Shown: positions 59,881 to 64,000 of the stretch, piece by piece
Numbering within the stretch: the stretch's first letter is position 1
Layout: every line of letters starts with the position of its first letter
Assembly: GCF_011043555.1 (NCBI RefSeq)
Contig: NZ_JAAKGS010000001.1
Location: 682,001-746,000, forward strand
DNA length: 64,000 nt
From: Sphingobacterium sp. SGR-19
Lineage (GTDB): Bacteria > Bacteroidota > Bacteroidia > Sphingobacteriales > Sphingobacteriaceae
Reading direction: 5' to 3'
Notes under the pieces: model-generated
Database searches by the model: none
Told to the model about the DNA's origin: nothing
The model's input: only the letters and a program-made list of their open reading frames with translations
Made by a program: the position numbers and the translations under genes

Positions 59881-62800
59881 ATGATTCATTTCTTTGTGAA
59901 CCCAAGCCGCACCGTGTATGGTGTGCAAACCCAAAACGACTTATCGGCAGAAGATATTTCCAGGTTAGATTGGCTTTTTGGAAACGCGCAAAAGCTCGAC
60001 GAACAGACATTAGACGACTATTACGTCGGCCCCCGCGCTGCGATGATAACCCCTTGGAGCACCAATGCTGTTGAAATCACGCAGAACATGGGTATTCAAG
60101 GCATTATCCGCATTGAAGAATTTCATCCGGTAGATGAAAACTTCACAGATTTCGACCCGATGATTTCGCAGAAATATGCCGTACTGACACAAGACATATA
60201 CACGATCAATATCCAACCAGAACCTATTCTGGAAATTGACGATATTGATGCATACAATAAATCGGAAGGTTTAGCTTTGAGTCCAGAGGAAGTGGAATAT
60301 TTGAACAAGCTTTCGGAGAAACTCGAACGTAAGCTGACAGACTCCGAAGTTTTTGCGTTTTCACAGGCAAATTCGGAACACTGCCGTCACAAAATATTCA
60401 ACGGAACCTTTATCATCGACGGTGAAGAGCAACCGTCTTCCCTATTCAAGTTGATTAGAAAAACATCGGAAACCAATCCCAATGAAATTATCTCGGCTTA
60501 TAAAGATAATGTGGCGTTTGTTAAAGGGCCAAAGATTACCCAGTTCGCCCCCAAATCGGCGGACAAACCGGACTTTTACGAAGAAAAAGCATTTGAATCG
60601 GTATTATCGCTCAAAGCTGAAACACACAACTTCCCAACAACGGTAGAACCATTTGCCGGGGCCGCAACAGGCTCGGGTGGTGAAATCCGTGACCGACTGG
60701 CGGGAGGTCAAGGAGCTTTGCCTTTGGCGGGTACCGCTGTGTATATGACCGCTTACTCACGTCTTGGATCTGATTTAACAGAAGACGGATCCTTCGGTTC
60801 CGCTCAGGACAAGCCGTGGGAAAATGGTATGAAAGAACGTCCTTGGTTGTATCAAACACCAATGGACATCCTTATCAAAGCATCGAATGGAGCTTCTGAT
60901 TTTGGCAATAAATTCGGACAGCCTTTGATCGCGGGTTCTGTACTGACCTTTGAACATGAAGAAGGGGGGCGGAAATTAGGTTATGACAAAGTTATCATGC
61001 AAGCCGGTGGTGTTGGCTATGGTAAAGTAGACCAAGCTAAAAAACATACACCAAAAAAAGGTGATAAAATCGTTATCCTCGGTGGTGAAAACTACCGTAT
61101 CGGTATGGGTGGTGCGGCTGTATCCTCTGCCGACACAGGTGCTTTCGGTTCGGGTATCGAACTGAATGCTATCCAACGTTCAAATCCCGAAATGCAAAAA
61201 AGGGCGGCAAATGCTATCCGTGCTTTTGTAGAATCGGACAACAACCCCATTGTTTCGATTCATGATCATGGTGCTGGTGGACATCTCAACTGTTTGTCAG
61301 AACTAGTAGAAGAAACTGGCGGACTAATCGATATGGACAAGCTGCCTGTAGGCGACCCTACCCTATCAGCAAAAGAAATCATCGGTAATGAATCCCAGGA
61401 ACGTATGGGATTGGTCATTGCCGACAAGGATATGGAAACCCTGAAAAAGGTAGCAGATCGTGAACGCGCACCGATGTACGCCGTAGGTGACGTTACGGGA
61501 GACCATCGCTTTACTTTCCAGTCGAAATCAACTGGAGAAAAACCAATGGACTACGATCTGGCGGACTTCTTTGGTTCTTCACCAAAAACGGTGATGAACG
61601 ACCGTAGAATCGACCGTCAATATGCTGATATCTCTTATGATGTTAACGAAGTTCCTACCTATTTGAGACAGGTACTGCAATTGGAAGCTGTTGCTTCTAA
61701 AGATTGGTTGACGAACAAAGTAGATCGTTGTGTAGGCGGCCGTGTTGCCAAACAGCAATGTGCAGGTCCCCTACAACTTCCATTGAACAATGTGGGCGTT
61801 ATGGCATTGGATTACAACTCAGCAGAAGGTATCGCAACTACTATCGGCCACTCACCGTTGACAGCGCTGGTTGATCCGGTTGCAGGTTCTCGCAATGCTA
61901 TTGCTGAAGCCTTGTCGAATTTAGTATTCGCACCTATCAAAAATGGTCTAGCGGGCGTATCACTTTCGGCGAACTGGATGTGGCCATGTAACAACGAGGG
62001 GGAAGATGCCCGTTTGTATGAAGCTGTAAAAGGCTGCTCTGACTTTGCCATCGCTTTGGGTATCAACATCCCTACCGGGAAGGACTCGCTATCGATGAAA
62101 CAAAAATATCCGAATGGCGAAAACGTAATCGCTCCGGGGACATTGATCATCTCTGCCGCAGGCAACTGTATTAATATCAATAAAGTAATTGAGCCGGTAT
62201 TATCAAAAGATGTAGGTTCTATCTACTATATCAACTTGTCGCAGGACACATTCAAGCTAGGAGGCTCTTCCTTTGCACAGATAAACAATAAAATCGGTAA
62301 GGAAACACCAACCATCCAAGATGCTGAATACTTTAAAAAGGCATTCAATGCCATACAGGAAGCCATCCTATCAGGTCATGTAGTCGCCGGACACGATGTC
62401 GGATCAGGTGGATTGATTACGACGTTATTGGAAATGACATTTGCTGACGTTAACTTGGCTGCACAATACGATTTAAGTGGTTTAGGTGAAAGAGATACAG
62501 TTAAAGCATTATTCAACGAAAATATCGCAGTCGTATTACAGGCGAAAGATGATGCCGCTTTTGAAACGGTATTATCTCAAGTAGGCATACAAGTCGTGAA
62601 AATCGGAAAAGCTATCAACGGAACCACCGTATCCTTCAAAAATAATGCAGACGAATTTACATTTGACGTAGCGGAAACACGCGATAACTGGTTTAAAACG
62701 TCGTTCTTGTTAGACAACAAACAGTCTAAAAACGGCATGGCTCAAGAGCGCTATAACAACTATAAGAACCAACCGCTAAACTATGTATTCCCATCTCAAT

Positions 62801-63591
62801 TTGACGGCAAAAGGCCTACACGCGCAGCAGAGGCGACAACAAAACCAAAAGCAGCTATCATTCGCGAAAAAGGTTCAAACTCCGAAAGAGAAATGGCTAA
62901 CGCCATGTATCTAGCGGGTTTTGATGTAAAAGATGTCCACATGACCGACTTGATTTCGGGTCGCGAAACGCTGGAAGACATTCAATTTATCGGCACTGTG
63001 GGCGGTTTCTCTAATTCCGATGTTTTGGGTTCGGCGAAAGGTTGGGCGGGGGCTTTCCTCTACAATGAGAAAGCGAAAAATGCCCTGGAAAATTTCTTTG
63101 CACGTCCAGACACGATGTCTGTCGGTATCTGTAACGGTTGCCAGTTGTTTATGGAATTGGAACTTATAAATCCGGAACATGAGGTACATGGAAAGATGTT
63201 GCATAATACGTCCCAAAAACACGAATCTAGTTTTGCTTCGGTAAAAATACAAGATAGCAACTCCATTATGTTGTCTACTTTGGCGGGGAGCACATTGGGT
63301 GTATGGATTTCACACGGCGAAGGTAAGTTTAACCTCCCCCACAGCGAAGACCAGTATAATATCGTAGCTAAATATGCTTACGAACAGTACCCGCATAATC
63401 CAAATGGATCGGATTTCAACACCGCTATGCTTTGTGATAATACTGGGCGTCACCTGGTGACCATGCCTCATATCGAACGTTCCATCTTCCAGTGGAATTG
63501 GGCATACTATCCCGCTGACAGACAGGATGAGGTTACCCCTTGGTTGGAAGCCTTTGTGAATGCACGCAAATGGTGTGAACAGCATAAATAA
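59881..63591 (+). CDS. purL: Phosphoribosylformylglycinamidine synthase, single-chain
   Basis: 1236-aa FGAM synthase of the large Gram-negative/eukaryotic type. An N-terminal PurS-like region is followed by the synthetase domain (FAFSQANSEHCRHKIFNG, SLKAETHNFPTTVEPFAGAATG, SIHDHGAGGHLNCLSEL), a second AIR-synthase-type half (GVSLSANWMW, GHDVGSGGLITTLLEM), and a C-terminal glutaminase (AAIIREKGSNSEREMANAMY with catalytic Cys in VGICNGCQLFMEL). It converts FGAR to FGAM using glutamine in purine synthesis. The longer TTG start is rejected in favour of ATG 59881. Followed by a strong terminator. Confidence 0.97.
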   Translation: MIHFFVNPSRTVYGVQTQNDLSAEDISRLDWLFGNAQKLDEQTLDDYYVGPRAAMITPWSTNAVEITQNMGIQGIIRIEEFHPVDENFTDFDPMISQKYAVLTQDIYTINIQPEPILEIDDIDAYNKSEGLALSPEEVEYLNKLSEKLERKLTDSEVFAFSQANSEHCRHKIFNGTFIIDGEEQPSSLFKLIRKTSETNPNEIISAYKDNVAFVKGPKITQFAPKSADKPDFYEEKAFESVLSLKAETHNFPTTVEPFAGAATGSGGEIRDRLAGGQGALPLAGTAVYMTAYSRLGSDLTEDGSFGSAQDKPWENGMKERPWLYQTPMDILIKASNGASDFGNKFGQPLIAGSVLTFEHEEGGRKLGYDKVIMQAGGVGYGKVDQAKKHTPKKGDKIVILGGENYRIGMGGAAVSSADTGAFGSGIELNAIQRSNPEMQKRAANAIRAFVESDNNPIVSIHDHGAGGHLNCLSELVEETGGLIDMDKLPVGDPTLSAKEIIGNESQERMGLVIADKDMETLKKVADRERAPMYAVGDVTGDHRFTFQSKSTGEKPMDYDLADFFGSSPKTVMNDRRIDRQYADISYDVNEVPTYLRQVLQLEAVASKDWLTNKVDRCVGGRVAKQQCAGPLQLPLNNVGVMALDYNSAEGIATTIGHSPLTALVDPVAGSRNAIAEALSNLVFAPIKNGLAGVSLSANWMWPCNNEGEDARLYEAVKGCSDFAIALGINIPTGKDSLSMKQKYPNGENVIAPGTLIISAAGNCININKVIEPVLSKDVGSIYYINLSQDTFKLGGSSFAQINNKIGKETPTIQDAEYFKKAFNAIQEAILSGHVVAGHDVGSGGLITTLLEMTFADVNLAAQYDLSGLGERDTVKALFNENIAVVLQAKDDAAFETVLSQVGIQVVKIGKAINGTTVSFKNNADEFTFDVAETRDNWFKTSFLLDNKQSKNGMAQERYNNYKNQPLNYVFPSQFDGKRPTRAAEATTKPKAAIIREKGSNSEREMANAMYLAGFDVKDVHMTDLISGRETLEDIQFIGTVGGFSNSDVLGSAKGWAGAFLYNEKAKNALENFFARPDTMSVGICNGCQLFMELELINPEHEVHGKMLHNTSQKHESSFASVKIQDSNSIMLSTLAGSTLGVWISHGEGKFNLPHSEDQYNIVAKYAYEQYPHNPNGSDFNTAMLCDNTGRHLVTMPHIERSIFQWNWAYYPADRQDEVTPWLEAFVNARKWCEQHK

Positions 63592-63596
63592 TCAAT

Positions 63597-63626
63597 AAGA
63601 CCCGTCAGTTGGCGGGTCTTTTTTGT
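63597..63626 (+). terminator. Intrinsic terminator after purL
   Basis: AAGACCCG (63597-63604) pairs with CGGGTCTT (63613-63620), followed by a T-run. The core CCCGTCAGTTGGCGG also occurs, nearly identical and inverted, in the element after nnr (41724-41738). Confidence 0.88.
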
Positions 63627-63668
63627 ATATTCGGAAAACACTATTATGAACATCATGCGAGGAACATT

Positions 63669-64000
63669 ATGAAGAATACGGCCAAAATCATCTGTTTTCT
63701 GCTTTTATCTGTTGTACTTTTTCAGTCGTGCAAGTTAGGAAGATTTGTATTCTATAACTTTGCCAATATCACTGATCATAAAATATTCCCCTACCGAACG
63801 ATAGAAACCTCTTCTTCGGCTTTCATCTTTCCGGAAGCACGTCATCCGAAACAGCCAGATAATATCGATACGGATAAAGGCGATGAACCTTTTGATGCTT
63901 ATTTGGAACGCACTAGAACAGTTGCTTTTCTGGTTATACAAGATGACAGTATACAATATGAAAAATATTTCAACAAATACGCGGAGGAATCCGTCGTTGC
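63669..64000 (+). CDS. Lipoprotein, probable beta-lactamase-fold serine hydrolase (N-terminal part)
   Basis: Cut by the right window edge; about 110 codons visible. A signal peptide with lipobox (FLLLSVVLFQSC-K, Cys21) is followed by a variable region with Pro/Asp, then TVAFLVIQDDSIQYEKYFNKY, which resembles the first strands of class C beta-lactamase-like (EstB/Pbp4*-type) serine hydrolases. The active-site SxxK lies beyond the window, so the call is tentative. A good GAGG ribosome site precedes ATG 63669; an upstream short frame (ATG 63644) ends in TGA overlapping this ATG. Confidence 0.6.
   Translation, partial: MKNTAKIICFLLLSVVLFQSCKLGRFVFYNFANITDHKIFPYRTIETSSSAFIFPEARHPKQPDNIDTDKGDEPFDAYLERTRTVAFLVIQDDSIQYEKYFNKYAEESVV

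Noticed and set aside
1..64000. CRISPR array or rRNA operon
   Set aside because: No regularly spaced repeat and no conserved rRNA stretch was noticed on reading the window; only one tRNA gene was found.

Overview
The window looks like a chromosomal segment of a Bacteroidota bacterium, most likely of the Sphingobacteriaceae (Sphingobacterium/Pedobacter/Olivibacter-like). The reasons are: many genes preceded by the Bacteroidota promoter element TAnnTTTG (often with TTTG about 20 nt upstream) and by weak Shine-Dalgarno sequences; a short 286-aa primary sigma factor RpoD; the one-piece 2-oxoacid dehydrogenase E1 (alpha and beta fused); TonB-receptor/lipoprotein pairs; and a DAHP synthase fused to chorismate mutase. 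No rRNA, CRISPR array, insertion sequence or prophage was seen. One tRNA gene, tRNA-Arg(CCG), is present. The genus is inference.

Layout. 1-3.7 kb: a TPR outer-envelope protein cut by the left edge, an AraC regulator, a DUF417 membrane protein and an SRPBCC protein. 3.9-7.4 kb: gluconate uptake and phosphorylation (GntK, GntP) followed by a YiiX-like cysteine hydrolase. 7.4-11.7 kb: glyoxalase-fold protein, stress-type SDR, and an LLM-fold flavin oxidoreductase paired with a trehalose-synthase-like GH13 protein. 11.7-18.9 kb: oligoendopeptidase F, a degenerate DEAD-box protein, a Gfo/Idh/MocA oxidoreductase, MsrA, and a murein-peptide pair (NlpC/P60 endopeptidase plus dipeptide epimerase). 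18.9-24.5 kb: a xylose regulon with xylB-xylA-symporter on the minus strand, a divergent LacI-type regulator, and a LacI-type operator at the promoter. 24.5-33.4 kb: cation/proton antiporter, LolC/E-like permease, Fmt, an orphan XRE regulator, RpoD and a large M16 peptidase. 33.5-36.9 kb: tRNA-Arg and a probable zinc (or other metal) uptake operon of a His/Cys-rich small protein, a TonB receptor and a His-rich lipoprotein. 37-41.7 kb: XerD, NhaA, an OmpA-family lipoprotein and the NAD(P)HX repair enzyme. 41.8-50 kb: an M1 peptidase, then the rod-shape cluster mreB-mreC-mreD-mrdA-rodA and an unknown acidic protein. 50-52.3 kb: nucleoside phosphorylase, YigZ-family protein and EamA transporter in an overlapping operon. 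52.7-57.3 kb: an aromatic amino-acid operon (pheA, DAHP synthase-chorismate mutase, aroA, aroC). 57.3-64 kb: fused E1 dehydrogenase, PurL, and a lipoprotein cut by the right edge.

The most notable regulatory find is in front of pheA. A good promoter drives a 17-codon leader peptide in which seven of nine consecutive codons are Phe or Tyr. It is followed by mutually exclusive hairpins and an intrinsic terminator, which is the layout of a translation-coupled transcription attenuator. Two other promoters carry well-placed operator-like palindromes: the xyl promoter (LacI type, at the start site) and the metal-uptake promoter (an inverted repeat inside the -33/-7 spacer). Function calls rest on motif recognition and gene context; none was checked by database search.
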